Assembly: GCA_964450955.1 (NCBI GenBank)
Contig: CAYVFI010000023.1
Span: 1-64,000 of the forward strand
Direction of reading: 5' to 3'
Source of the DNA: CAYNWT01 sp964450955
GTDB lineage: Bacteria > Planctomycetota > Planctomycetia > Planctomycetales > Planctomycetaceae
DNA: 64,000 nt
In this document: positions 1-9,004 of the stretch, piece after piece
Position numbering within the stretch: position 1 is the first letter of the stretch
How the letters are laid out: the number at the start of each line of letters is the position of its first letter
Position numbers and translations under genes: made by a program
The notes under the pieces: model-generated
What the model was told of the DNA's origin: nothing
The model's database searches: none
Seen by the model: the letters and a program-made list of their open reading frames with translations, nothing else

Positions 1-74
1 TTATTTAGAACTCGGGAACTTAACCAGCTGACGTCGCATCGAACCCCTGACACGTCAAGTTGGAAGGAAGCGAT

Positions 75-767
75 ATGCGGCCGATCCCGTTACTGATTGC
101 ACTTGGACTCACCTGCGGAATCTGTGGTTGCTTAGGCTCGGCCCCGACTACGTCTATGTCTGACGAACAACAGCAGCCTGAAGAAACGTCCGCTGGAACA
201 GAACCGGAAGGAACGACCGGCGAAGTTGGTGAGACCAACACCGACGGAGAACCTGACGCCGATATGGCTCTCCATCAGGACGAAAACGCTGCATCTCAGG
301 AGCCCTTTGTGTTTGCCGTTGGGACGAACTTTGACACGACGGCCGCCGAGTGGATTGGCGGAGACGTGATTGGGTGTAGGGCACCGGGTGGGAATGTGGT
401 TCGCATGAAACTGTACGGTGTCGCCGCACCCCGTGACGGACAGCCGTACTTTAAGAAGGCCCGGGCGCGGCTAGTGTTTCTGACTCAGAACAAACCGCTG
501 CATATTCGTGTTCGGAAGATTCTGGCTGATGGTCGGCTTGCGGTTGATGTGAAGGTGCCGCCGGACAAAACCGAACAAGCTGTCAATCTCCCGCCGAGCC
601 GTATTAACAATCAGCTGGTTCGCCGCGGCTACGCATGGCACGACAAAGCGGAAGCTCCGGACGACATCGCGTTGAAAGATTTCCACGCTGCTGCCGAACG
701 AGAACGCTACGGTCTATGGGGCGAAGACGAACCGCCTGTTGCTCCGTGGGCCTGGCAAGCGAAGTAG
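75..767 (+). CDS. Thermonuclease-fold (SNase-like) lipoprotein, probably degenerate
   Basis: About 230 aa. ATG at 75 is chosen over an in-frame TTG at 60 because GGAAGGAAG lies just before it. The N-terminus is a lipoprotein signal peptide with a lipobox ending GICGC, followed by a Glu/Thr-rich linker to about residue 80. The C-terminal half has the order of the staphylococcal nuclease (OB) fold: a VRMKLYGV strand, a DGRLAVDV strand, NNQLVRRGYAWH and a closing helix ending in RYGLW. Two arginines expected at the active site appear present, but the segment that normally reads G-I/V-D-x-P-E reads GVAAPRD, so the calcium-binding Asp and catalytic Glu seem lost. It may bind rather than cut nucleic acid at the envelope. 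The family call is fairly secure; the loss of activity is inference. Confidence 0.75.
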   Translation: MRPIPLLIALGLTCGICGCLGSAPTTSMSDEQQQPEETSAGTEPEGTTGEVGETNTDGEPDADMALHQDENAASQEPFVFAVGTNFDTTAAEWIGGDVIGCRAPGGNVVRMKLYGVAAPRDGQPYFKKARARLVFLTQNKPLHIRVRKILADGRLAVDVKVPPDKTEQAVNLPPSRINNQLVRRGYAWHDKAEAPDDIALKDFHAAAERERYGLWGEDEPPVAPWAWQAK

Positions 768-803
768 AGTCGGTTCTTGTTGAGCAACCGACGTTGCCAA
801 TCG

Positions 804-1691
804 CTACGAGGCGAGCTTTAGTTTTAGCTCGTCCGCATTCATGGCCACAATTGTGATGCCAAATTTGTCAGCCAGCGCTGTGACTTCTGTCTGATCCAGC
901 AGGATGGTCATGTCGCTTTCAACCGCTAGTACTCGCGCGCCGGCTTCGTGCATTGTTTGAATCGTTTCGATACCGATAGTCGGAACATCGAACCGCATGT
1001 CCTGCTGCGGCTTTGCGACTTTCACGACGGTGAACCCGCCGCGGCGACATAGCTGACCCGCACGACGAATGCACTCGTCAGTTCCTTCGATCGCTTCGAC
1101 GGCGATGACGGCGGAGTCGTTAATGCAGACAGTCTGTCCGACATCCAGTTTGCCCATGGCTTTGGCCATGTCCCAGCCGAAGTGAATGTCGTCCCATTGG
1201 CTGGAAGACGGTTTTCGTCGCGTCAGGAATCCGTGATCCACAAGTAACTCCGGGCAATAGTCCAGGGCCGAGGCGAAGTGCACGTTATCGCGAGCGAACT
1301 CGCGGATGACCGCCAGCAACAGTGTATCGTCAGCACGGTTCTCTCTGGCATACCGAAACCACATGTGCAGCGCACGCCAGTCTGGCAGCAGGCGGAACAG
1401 GCGGAACGGATGGAACAAAACCGTCTTGTGAATTTTGCCTGCCATCACCACATGTTCGGCATCCGAACGGCGGAAGTGCCGGATCGCTTTGCCAAGTTTC
1501 CCCAGCGGGACCGTGTCAAATTCATGACAGACGCTGGCAAGTTTTTCATCGAACAGATTGGCGATACCCAACCCGGAGACCTTGTGCCCCTGCGCACGGG
1601 CCGCTTCGGCGAAGGCGATTGGGAATCGACCTGCACCAGCCAGCAATCCAACGTGGCGAGGTTTATTAAATTGAGGTTTGAGGTTGCTCAT
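804..1691 (-). CDS. lpxI: UDP-2,3-diacylglucosamine pyrophosphatase LpxI
   Basis: About 295 aa, DUF1009/LpxI family. Known role: hydrolysis of UDP-2,3-diacylglucosamine to lipid X plus UMP in lipid A synthesis, replacing LpxH in many lineages. Visible features are the N-terminal GLLAGAGRFP segment, the central VVMAGKIHK stretch and the C-terminal half with CINDSAVIAVEAIEGTDE and DMRFDVPTIGIETI, all typical of the family. ATG at 1691 (MSNLKPQ) is preferred over an upstream start nine codons earlier, which would extend toward lpxD without family similarity. It lies 45 bp downstream of lpxD on the same strand, so the two are probably cotranscribed. Confidence 0.93.
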   Translation of the reverse strand: MSNLKPQFNKPRHVGLLAGAGRFPIAFAEAARAQGHKVSGLGIANLFDEKLASVCHEFDTVPLGKLGKAIRHFRRSDAEHVVMAGKIHKTVLFHPFRLFRLLPDWRALHMWFRYARENRADDTLLLAVIREFARDNVHFASALDYCPELLVDHGFLTRRKPSSSQWDDIHFGWDMAKAMGKLDVGQTVCINDSAVIAVEAIEGTDECIRRAGQLCRRGGFTVVKVAKPQQDMRFDVPTIGIETIQTMHEAGARVLAVESDMTILLDQTEVTALADKFGITIVAMNADELKLKLAS

Positions 1692-1736
1692 GAATAAGCA
1701 GGTGGGTTCGACAACCAATCGATACGGCCGGGAAAA

Positions 1737-2825
1737 TCAGGCAGCTTTAGGTGTCGCATTCTGCGAAGGATTTTGCGCCTCAAGCGAGGCTTTGAGGGCC
1801 GCAAGTTCTTTCTCCATTGTGCGAACCGTTTTTCGCAGCTGAGGAAGTTTGCGGAGTGACATGAGTTGTCTGCTTGTTTCGTCAACCGGTGCAGCTGGTG
1901 CACCGAGGTAGGTCTTGCCACCGGGCATGCTGCGGTGCACGCCACATTTGGCTCCGAATATCGCTCCGTCACCAAGATGAACATGGTCGGCGATACCAAC
2001 CTGCCCCGCACACACGACATAGCTTCCTGTCGTCACGGAACCGGCAAAGCCAACTTGCGAAACCAGTAGATTGTGTTTTCCGAGTTCGCAGTTGTGGCCG
2101 ACCATGACCTGGTTATCAATCTTCGTGCCCTGTCCGATGACTGTCGCGCCAACCTTCGCGCGGTCGATGGTGGTGCAGGCTCCGATCTCCACGTCGTCTT
2201 CGATGCGAACCGTCCCAAAATGCGGGATGCGTATATGCTGGCCATCGATTGGTCGATAGCCAAACCCGTCGGCTCCGATGACCGCATTGGCGTGAATGAT
2301 GCAATCGTTACCGATGGTGATGTCGTCGTACAGCACAACGTTTGGATGCAGAACCACGTTGTTGCCGATCTTCACTCCGCGACCAATCACGGTGCCGGGG
2401 AAGATTGTGCAGCCGGTTCCAATTTCCACGTCTTCAAAAACGACCACGTTGGCGTGAATGTTGGTGTTACCGCCAATAACGGCGGATGTGGCGACGTTGG
2501 CAGCCGGTGAAATGCCGGTCGCTGTCCGCGTTCTGACCGGGTGCAGCGTTTGAGCGACCAGAAGGAACGCTTCTTCGACATCAGTGGGAACCGCCACCAG
2601 TGTCATTGTGTCTGCAGGGTATTCGATCGTGTCTTCTGACTCTGCGACCATCGCGATTGGGGCAGAACATTCGGCCAGCAGCCGCAGATTCGCTTCGTTC
2701 GCGGCAAAAGTCAGCGCGTTTTGACCAGCTTGATTAACGGGGGCTGCGTGTTCTGCAACGGCATTCCCGTCGCCCAGAACCCGGCCTCCAACCTGTTTTG
2801 CAATCTCATTCGCTGTGAGGCGCAT
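1737..2825 (-). CDS. lpxD: UDP-3-O-acylglucosamine N-acyltransferase LpxD
   Basis: About 362 aa. Adds the N-linked hydroxyacyl chain from acyl-ACP to UDP-3-O-acylglucosamine, the third step of lipid A synthesis. An N-terminal uridine-binding domain (about residues 1-100) is followed by a long left-handed beta-helix of hexapeptide repeats (about 105-315) and a C-terminal helix. The segment VMVGHNCELGKHN contains the His expected to act as general base. ATG at 2825 is chosen over GTG at 2831 because the AAGGA site sits about 7 nt before the ATG. It heads a probable lpxD-lpxI operon. With lpxI it shows that the organism makes lipid A and so has a Gram-negative type outer membrane. Confidence 0.95.
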   Translation of the reverse strand: MRLTANEIAKQVGGRVLGDGNAVAEHAAPVNQAGQNALTFAANEANLRLLAECSAPIAMVAESEDTIEYPADTMTLVAVPTDVEEAFLLVAQTLHPVRTRTATGISPAANVATSAVIGGNTNIHANVVVFEDVEIGTGCTIFPGTVIGRGVKIGNNVVLHPNVVLYDDITIGNDCIIHANAVIGADGFGYRPIDGQHIRIPHFGTVRIEDDVEIGACTTIDRAKVGATVIGQGTKIDNQVMVGHNCELGKHNLLVSQVGFAGSVTTGSYVVCAGQVGIADHVHLGDGAIFGAKCGVHRSMPGGKTYLGAPAAPVDETSRQLMSLRKLPQLRKTVRTMEKELAALKASLEAQNPSQNATPKAA

Positions 2826-3142
2826 AGACACGTCCTTGTGTGCAACGCCAAGCTACCAACGCTGACTAAAAACGCGCGGGTGGCCTGCATAAATTGTGAG
2901 CGGCGTTGTAGTCGCTGTTCGGTAATTTCTACAAGGCCAAATTGCATCTTCTTCCCGTCAGACGCACCGTCGTGGCCGAACCCACCGCCGATCGCGACCG
3001 GCAATTTTCGCCTATTGCTGAAAATACGGCGAAAACCCTAGTATCAGCAGCCTTTTCCGCCTGAACGCCGCACTTACGGTTTCTGGTGGCCGATGACCAT
3101 TCTGCGCCCAGCGTCTATTTGTTGGGTCACTGATCGATTGAC
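2826..3142. other. Divergent intergenic region, lpxD to glycosyltransferase
   Basis: This 317-bp stretch separates two divergent transcription units and should carry promoters for both. I saw no convincing -35/-10 pair, no strong hairpin and no coding signal; the ORFs crossing it look like shadows. Confidence 0.5.
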
Positions 3143-4372
3143 ATGTTCTCTTTGCTCCGCCGAAATCCCATCGTGTCGATCTTTGTGATCGCGTTATTGC
3201 TAAGGCTCATGGCCGCGGCGGCGATTGAATTACAGTGCGATCAGGCCGGGCGGCAGTTCCTTATTGAAGGCGACGCGAACGGATACTGGGAACTTGCCGG
3301 AACCATTGTCGATGGAGCCGAATACGAAATCGGTAATCGTCACGTTTTGCGAATGCCGGGCTTTCCGATGCTTCTGGCCATGGCCCGCGCGATGTGTGGT
3401 GACAGTGTTTTTGCCGCGCGTGTGTTGATTGCGATTATTGGGGCGGCGGGGTGCGTGTGTGTTTATTTTCTGGGCGTGACTTTGATCGAACAACGGGCGG
3501 GTTGGTTTGCCGGACTTTGGGCCGCCACGTCGCCGACGCTGGTTGGGTTCACTCCGCTAATTCTGACCGAAGCCGTTTTCGCCACGACGCTGACGCTTAG
3601 CATTCTGCTACTGCATTTCACTCATCTGCAGCTGAAGTGCGGCAAGGCGGTTTTGTGGTTCGCCATTTCAACCGGGGCTGCTGTGGCTTTGGCGACATAC
3701 GTTCGCCCCACATGGCTACTGGCCGCGCCGGCGTTCGCGATTTGTCTTTTGTGGCAGCATAGAAACGCTGCCGGACTTCGAGCAGGCGTGTGCATTTGCC
3801 TGACAACATTCCTGGCGCTGCTTCCATGGGGACTGCGGAACCAAAATGTGACACAGCACTTTGTGCTCACGACGTTGTGGCTGGGGCCAAGTCTTTACGA
3901 CGGTTTGCATTCTGAGGCGACGGGTGAGAGTGACATGCAGTTCGTCGAAACAGATGGCAAGATGAAAGAACTGGGTGAGTTCAAAGCGAACCAGTACTAC
4001 AAAGACCAGGCGATCACGTTCGCAAAGCAAAACCCTGGGAAAGCGTTCTCGCTGGGTCTGGTGAAACTTGGTCGATTCTGGAGTCCCGTGCCGAACGCGG
4101 CGCAATTTCAGTCGATTGGCCCGCAAGGTGCATGTCTGCTGGGCTTCGTGCCCATCATGCTTTTGGCCGTGCGTGGTATTTGGCTATGCCGCGGTCACGC
4201 GTGGGCGCTGGTTCTTTGTCTTAGCCCGATTATTTACTTCTCACTACTTCACATGATCTTTGTTGGATCGATTCGCTACCGGTTGCCTGCTGAGTATCCA
4301 CTAAGCGTCCTGGCGGCTTGCGGGTTGTTACCCAAATCTGTGTTTACCACGACCACGACATTAAGCAGCTAA
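3143..4372 (+). CDS. GT-C fold glycosyltransferase, family 39-like membrane protein
   Basis: 409 aa, strongly hydrophobic with about nine to eleven predicted membrane segments; the first covers roughly residues 10-28. The first periplasmic loop carries the acidic motif EGDANGYWELA, where GT-C enzymes of the PMT/ArnT type keep a catalytic Asp, and R-x-P-G-F-P follows at about residue 73. Enzymes of this class move a sugar from a polyprenyl phosphate carrier to lipid A, protein or glycan on the outer face of the membrane. The lpxD-lpxI pair lies divergently next to it, which is compatible with an envelope glycosylation role. The acceptor cannot be told from sequence. Class confidence is good; family number is less certain. 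Confidence 0.75.
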   Translation: MFSLLRRNPIVSIFVIALLLRLMAAAAIELQCDQAGRQFLIEGDANGYWELAGTIVDGAEYEIGNRHVLRMPGFPMLLAMARAMCGDSVFAARVLIAIIGAAGCVCVYFLGVTLIEQRAGWFAGLWAATSPTLVGFTPLILTEAVFATTLTLSILLLHFTHLQLKCGKAVLWFAISTGAAVALATYVRPTWLLAAPAFAICLLWQHRNAAGLRAGVCICLTTFLALLPWGLRNQNVTQHFVLTTLWLGPSLYDGLHSEATGESDMQFVETDGKMKELGEFKANQYYKDQAITFAKQNPGKAFSLGLVKLGRFWSPVPNAAQFQSIGPQGACLLGFVPIMLLAVRGIWLCRGHAWALVLCLSPIIYFSLLHMIFVGSIRYRLPAEYPLSVLAACGLLPKSVFTTTTTLSS

Positions 4373-4428
4373 CCAGCTAATTCTGTTTCGCACAGCGGAA
4401 CACAAACGACATCGCACGGAAGCGATCT

Positions 4429-7400
4429 TTGAAACTGTCTGCCGTATTCAAATGGGCCATCATTATCGCACTGCTTCTGGCAGTGACGGCCGGCGGTGTC
4501 GCGTGTTGGGTGTGGGCCAACATGGATCAATTGGTCCATGATGCAGTCGAAGACAACTTCCGCAAGAACGCACCCGGCTGGGACATTCAGCTGGAACGGA
4601 CGCGGTTCGACGGCGCCGATAAGTTGCACGTTTACAACCTGCGAGCGAAGGATCAGAAGTCTGACGAGTGGTTGGTTGAGATTCCGGAGGTCATTGTCAC
4701 GGTTGATCGCGAGGAATACGTTCGCAGTCAGCAGATCATTGTACGGGATATCAAAGTGCGCCAGCCGAAGATCCGTGTTGTGCGTTCGGCAGACGGTAAG
4801 TGGAACTGGCAGGGACTACCGCCGCTGAAGCTGAAGAAGCGAAGCCTGCCCGCGTGGTCCATTGAAGATGCGAAGTTTGACATCGCCCTGGACTACGGCG
4901 ACAGTTTCCCGACCGCCCGGTTCACGCTAAACGGTGGCCATGCGAAACTGGATCCGACGTCAAGCCGCAGTTTTGGTTTTAAAGGCGGCTTAAACCTGGC
5001 CGAGGTTGGAAACCTGCGGGTCGAAGGAGATCTGAACCTGGACCACGGTCAGTGGAAGGTCACGGGGTGGATGAACAAGGTCGTCGCGGGCGATCGTTTG
5101 CTGCAGTTTGCTGCCAGCACATCTCCGGAAATTAGTGACCGGCTACAGTCGCTCAATCAGCAGGTTCAGATGGCGGCCACCAAACTGCGTGGCGAAACCA
5201 TACGACTGGCCAGCAACGAAGATTTATCGCTTGCGATTCCCGGCAGCAACTCGCCCGGTCTTGGTCTCGCGGGTTTGCTCAATATCAGCTTCGATGTCGT
5301 GTCGCGTGGTGATGGAACCGACCCGGAGTTCCGAGTTCTGGTCGGTCTGCAAGACGGAACCGTCGACAACGGCGTCCTGCCGTTCACGCTGCACAATGTC
5401 GACGCACAGATTTACCGCGACAACAAACGCACATCGATTCGCATCACAAACGCAAAGAACGATCAAACGCAACTGGCGCTGTGGGCTTCAGTCGGAACCG
5501 ACGAACGCGGCGCTCCGATTGGTTTTGTGAAGACCAACATTCAGGACCTGCCACTGGACGATCGCGTTCGCAGTATTCTGCCACGGTCATTCCGCAAGAT
5601 TCTGGATCCGCTGAATGCGACGGGCCTGATTTCGGTGCAGGGTCAGATGCAGGCAAGGGATGGCCGTTGGGTCCCGGAAAAATGGCGAATGGATATTCGC
5701 AACGGTACATCGATATTTGAGAAGTTCCGCTACCCGGTTGATGCTATTTCCGGAAGCGTGGTTCAGATTCCAAACGAAAATGTGTTCGATATCAAAATCG
5801 ACGGCCGCGCGGGACAGCGGCCTGTTGCGTTGACGGGCTATGTTCGGAACCCTGGTCCGAAGTCAGAAGTGCGGCTGAAACTTGAAGCCGACGATATTCC
5901 GCTGGACGAGAACTTTCACGCGGCGTTCGACGAGAAGGGCCGTGATGTCTTTAGCAAGCTTGGTATCGGCGGGTTTGCCGACGGTGATATCCGGATCTAT
6001 CGAGCCCCCCAGGTTGGGTTCAAAGCGATCTTTGAGATCAACGCTGCAATTCGCGAGGGACAGCTGACATACACCCACTTCCCGTACGGGCTTACCAATC
6101 TAACCGGCAACATTAAGTACACCTCGCAGGATCGGAGCTGGCAGTATTCAGATCTGCAAGCGTTCCACAATAACACGCGTGTGATGGGCGAAGGTGTGAT
6201 CGACGGAACGCGTGTGCCCAGTCTGTTGCATTTGAAGCTCGCTGCAGTCGATGCCACGCTGACCAACGATCTTCGCAGTGCTTTGGGGCCGGGGCTGCAG
6301 GATTTATGGGATCAGGTTTCGCCAACCGGCGAGTTCGACATGAACTTCGAAGTGAAGTGGTTGGCTGAAGCTGGTCGACCGGCATGGGTAACCGTCCCCC
6401 GCGCGCGGGTTCGGAATGCGACCATTAAGCCGCAGGCGTTTCCTTATCGCCTTGAGAATGTTCAGGCAGAACTAAGCTATGTGCCAGCGACGGCGGAGGC
6501 TCCGGATACCGGACGATTGTCGATCAGGCGGATGATCGGTCGCCATGGAAACACCAAAGTCGATGCGGCCGGTTGGGCAACTCATCGAACGAATGGTGAT
6601 TGGACGCTGCATTTCGATCGCCTGATCGGGAAAAATATCGTCGCCAACAGCGACCTGTTGCTGGCGTTGCCGGAAGGTCTTCGTGAGGCGATCCAGGTTC
6701 TTAACCCGACGGCTCCGTTCGGCCTGGAGAACACAGAACTCGAATTCCGCGGCGCTGGAAATCCAGCGGTTGCCGTTACCGCAGGGTGGTACACAGAAAC
6801 GGTTCTCGAAGGCGGAGCGATTTCTGCTGGAATGGACTTGAAGAACATCCGCGGCCGAGTCACCAATCGTGGCAACTATGGACCAGCCGGTTTACGCAAT
6901 GAAGGCGAAGTCAAACTGCAATCTGTTGAGGTTCTGGATCACAAACTGACAAACATCCGCGGCCCGTATCGAATCGTAGATACTCAGTTGTGGATTGGAT
7001 CTCCGGAGGTGTTCAGACAAACGCCGTCGTCGGTTCCCGTGAATAAACGAATTACGGCGGAGGCATTTGGAGGCCAGTTGACCTGCGATGCTCGAATTCG
7101 CCTGACAGAAGCCAGCCCCTACCAGGTGTTTGTCACCGTGGCCGATTCAGATTTGCGAACCTACGCGAATATTCACATGCCGGCGGAACGCAATATGTCC
7201 GGCAAAATGAATGGCTGGATTCACCTGCATGGAGCCGGCCCGGAAGAGAACGCGATCAAGGGTAACGGCCAACTGCAAATTAGCCCGGCGGCGATTTACG
7301 AGATGCCGGTCATGGTGAACCTGCTGCAGGCACTGGGAACACTTAACTTCTCTGTCGCCGACTCCGTCGCGTTCCGGCACGCGCTGCTTAACTTCGATGT

Positions 7401-7737
7401 TAAGGATCGCAATTTCCTGTTTAAAGAAATCGATCTCATCGGCAACGCGATAAGTCTGCGTGGTCGCGGTCGTGTTGACTTCGACAGCCGACTGTCCCTG
7501 GACTTCTATTCCAAGCCACCGCGCACCGCGAATATTGTTAGTCAGTTGATTGGTGGAGCCACGACAAGCTGGGTGAACGTCAGAGTCAACGGGACCTTGG
7601 AACGTCCGAAGACACACGTGCAACCCAATATTAGTCTAAACGGAGCGCTAAGGCCGTTCCTGCAGGCGTTTGACCCGATGACTCGACCGCAAATGCGTGT
7701 GCCGTTTGCCGGGCTGCCGGGCACTGTTCCAAGATAA
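4429..7737 (+). CDS. Very large AsmA-like envelope protein
   Basis: 1102 aa starting at TTG 4429, with CGGAAG about 8 nt upstream. A single N-terminal membrane anchor covers about residues 9-31, and the rest is predicted periplasmic and beta-rich. The repeating amphipathic strand pattern, the opening FRKNAPGWDIQLERTRF region and the C-terminal part (roughly 930-1090: GNGQLQISPAAIYEMPV, then RHALLNFDVKDRNFLFKEIDL and a closing strand set) match the AsmA/YhdP/TamB superfamily. These proteins are thought to form lipid-transfer bridges between inner and outer membrane. It follows the GT-C gene by 56 bp in the same direction, so an envelope operon is plausible. Substrate unknown. Confidence 0.75.
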   Translation: MKLSAVFKWAIIIALLLAVTAGGVACWVWANMDQLVHDAVEDNFRKNAPGWDIQLERTRFDGADKLHVYNLRAKDQKSDEWLVEIPEVIVTVDREEYVRSQQIIVRDIKVRQPKIRVVRSADGKWNWQGLPPLKLKKRSLPAWSIEDAKFDIALDYGDSFPTARFTLNGGHAKLDPTSSRSFGFKGGLNLAEVGNLRVEGDLNLDHGQWKVTGWMNKVVAGDRLLQFAASTSPEISDRLQSLNQQVQMAATKLRGETIRLASNEDLSLAIPGSNSPGLGLAGLLNISFDVVSRGDGTDPEFRVLVGLQDGTVDNGVLPFTLHNVDAQIYRDNKRTSIRITNAKNDQTQLALWASVGTDERGAPIGFVKTNIQDLPLDDRVRSILPRSFRKILDPLNATGLISVQGQMQARDGRWVPEKWRMDIRNGTSIFEKFRYPVDAISGSVVQIPNENVFDIKIDGRAGQRPVALTGYVRNPGPKSEVRLKLEADDIPLDENFHAAFDEKGRDVFSKLGIGGFADGDIRIYRAPQVGFKAIFEINAAIREGQLTYTHFPYGLTNLTGNIKYTSQDRSWQYSDLQAFHNNTRVMGEGVIDGTRVPSLLHLKLAAVDATLTNDLRSALGPGLQDLWDQVSPTGEFDMNFEVKWLAEAGRPAWVTVPRARVRNATIKPQAFPYRLENVQAELSYVPATAEAPDTGRLSIRRMIGRHGNTKVDAAGWATHRTNGDWTLHFDRLIGKNIVANSDLLLALPEGLREAIQVLNPTAPFGLENTELEFRGAGNPAVAVTAGWYTETVLEGGAISAGMDLKNIRGRVTNRGNYGPAGLRNEGEVKLQSVEVLDHKLTNIRGPYRIVDTQLWIGSPEVFRQTPSSVPVNKRITAEAFGGQLTCDARIRLTEASPYQVFVTVADSDLRTYANIHMPAERNMSGKMNGWIHLHGAGPEENAIKGNGQLQISPAAIYEMPVMVNLLQALGTLNFSVADSVAFRHALLNFDVKDRNFLFKEIDLIGNAISLRGRGRVDFDSRLSLDFYSKPPRTANIVSQLIGGATTSWVNVRVNGTLERPKTHVQPNISLNGALRPFLQAFDPMTRPQMRVPFAGLPGTVPR

Positions 7738-7818
7738 CGCGTATCGCTGCGGTCGCATCCGGTTATTATCGACGGACTTAATATCGACGTCCTTGAACCG
7801 TCAAACTCGGACACGGAC

Positions 7819-8814
7819 ATGAGCAACAAAACCCGAGTCCGCCGCGGACCACTACCCGACACTCCGCCCGCCCCACAACTTGCGCAGGCGGCGGCTGCTG
7901 TTCCTGATGGCGACGACTGGGGCCATGAAATTAAGCTGGACGGCTACCGCATGCTGTGCCGTCGCTCAGGCGACGACGTTCGGTTCATCTCGCGCAACGG
8001 CAAAGACTGGACCAGTAACGTCAGACCGCTGGTCGCAGGAATCAAAACGTTGGCCGCCAACGACTTTATTATCGATGGCGAAGTCGCCGTCATCGGTTCC
8101 GATGGTGTCACTGATTTTCAGGCTCTGCAAAACACCATCTCCAAACCGCGACCGGTCGGTTTGATTTACTTTATCTTCGACGTGCTGCACCTGGGCGACC
8201 TGGATCTAAAACCAGCAACCCTTCCCGATCGAAAAACCGCACTCAAAGAAATCCTGCGCGACTGTTCTGTCCCCGCGTTGCAGTTGTCAGACCACATTAC
8301 CGGCAACGGTCCGGCCGTCTTCGAAAATGCCCGCGCGCTGAATGTGGAAGGCATTGTTTCCAAACGCTTGTCGGCTCCCTACAAGTCGGGCCGTTCAGAT
8401 GCCTGGTTAAAAGTCAAATACAACCGGCGCCAGGAATTCGTGGTCGTGGGTTTCACCGATTCAGATTCGGTTGACCATGCGTTGGGAGCCATGATGCTGG
8501 CCGAACCAACCGCATCCGGCGACTGGCAATACGTGGGTCGCGTCGGAACCGGGTTCTCACAAGCTACACTGAAAACACTCCGCGCGCGACTGGAATCATT
8601 GGAAATAAAGACGTGCCCACTTCCAACGCGGCCAAAGGACGTGCCGGTTCGAGAATCAAGATGGGTGCAGCCGGATATGATTGTCGAGATCGAGTTCCTA
8701 AAGCGGTCCAAAGAGGGCGTTCTCCGGTTCCCCAGTTTTAAAGGTGTCAGAGAAGATATTACGGTCTCCGACCTGCAACGATCGGCCGCAACCGATCCCG
8801 AATCGGCCTCGTGA
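7819..8814 (+). CDS. Stand-alone LigD-type ATP-dependent DNA ligase
   Basis: 331 aa. Nucleotidyltransferase motif I is EIKLDGYR with the adenylated lysine at K39. Motif III is IIDGEVAV, motif IV is VEGIVSKR and motif V is WLKVKYNR. The C-terminal third (from about residue 210, FVVVGFTDSD) is the OB-fold domain seen in the ligase module of LigD. The polymerase/primase and 3'-phosphoesterase modules of full LigD are absent, and no Ku gene lies in the window. Such single-domain ligases may work in repair of double-strand breaks or nicks, but the pathway is not shown here. Starts at ATG 7819, 81 bp after the AsmA-like gene. Confidence 0.9.
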   Translation: MSNKTRVRRGPLPDTPPAPQLAQAAAAVPDGDDWGHEIKLDGYRMLCRRSGDDVRFISRNGKDWTSNVRPLVAGIKTLAANDFIIDGEVAVIGSDGVTDFQALQNTISKPRPVGLIYFIFDVLHLGDLDLKPATLPDRKTALKEILRDCSVPALQLSDHITGNGPAVFENARALNVEGIVSKRLSAPYKSGRSDAWLKVKYNRRQEFVVVGFTDSDSVDHALGAMMLAEPTASGDWQYVGRVGTGFSQATLKTLRARLESLEIKTCPLPTRPKDVPVRESRWVQPDMIVEIEFLKRSKEGVLRFPSFKGVREDITVSDLQRSAATDPESAS

Positions 8815-8993
8815 ACGCCGTGACCTGTTCGATTCTCGCAAATATATGGTCGGCGTTCGCAGAAGTCGCAAAAAAAGCCAGCGCGGTTGAGGTCGCGAAG
8901 AGGCTGGTCGTTGATGCCCAAACCATTCGCCAGGTTAACTATCGCATCCGCCGGCGGCTGCGACTGATACTTGAGGACCTTGTGAGTCAGTAG
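8811..8993 (+). pseudogene. Probable ECF sigma factor region 4 remnant
   Basis: A 60-codon reading frame begins at GTG overlapping the ligase stop. From about codon 12 it reads WSAFAEVAKKAS, then VEVAKRLVVDAQTIRQ, then a basic RIRRRLR helix. This resembles the helix-turn-helix of sigma-70 region 4.2 in ECF factors. Regions 2 and the linker are missing, because the ligase occupies the upstream sequence. The likeliest reading is the C-terminal remainder of a deleted ECF sigma gene. It could instead be a small free-standing HTH protein. No good ribosome binding site was found for an independent start. Confidence 0.45.
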
Positions 8994-9004
8994 GTGTCGC
9001 GTCG

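Noticed and set aside
3137..3142. TTGACA just before the glycosyltransferase ATG
   Set aside because: A start site driven by it would lie inside the coding region.
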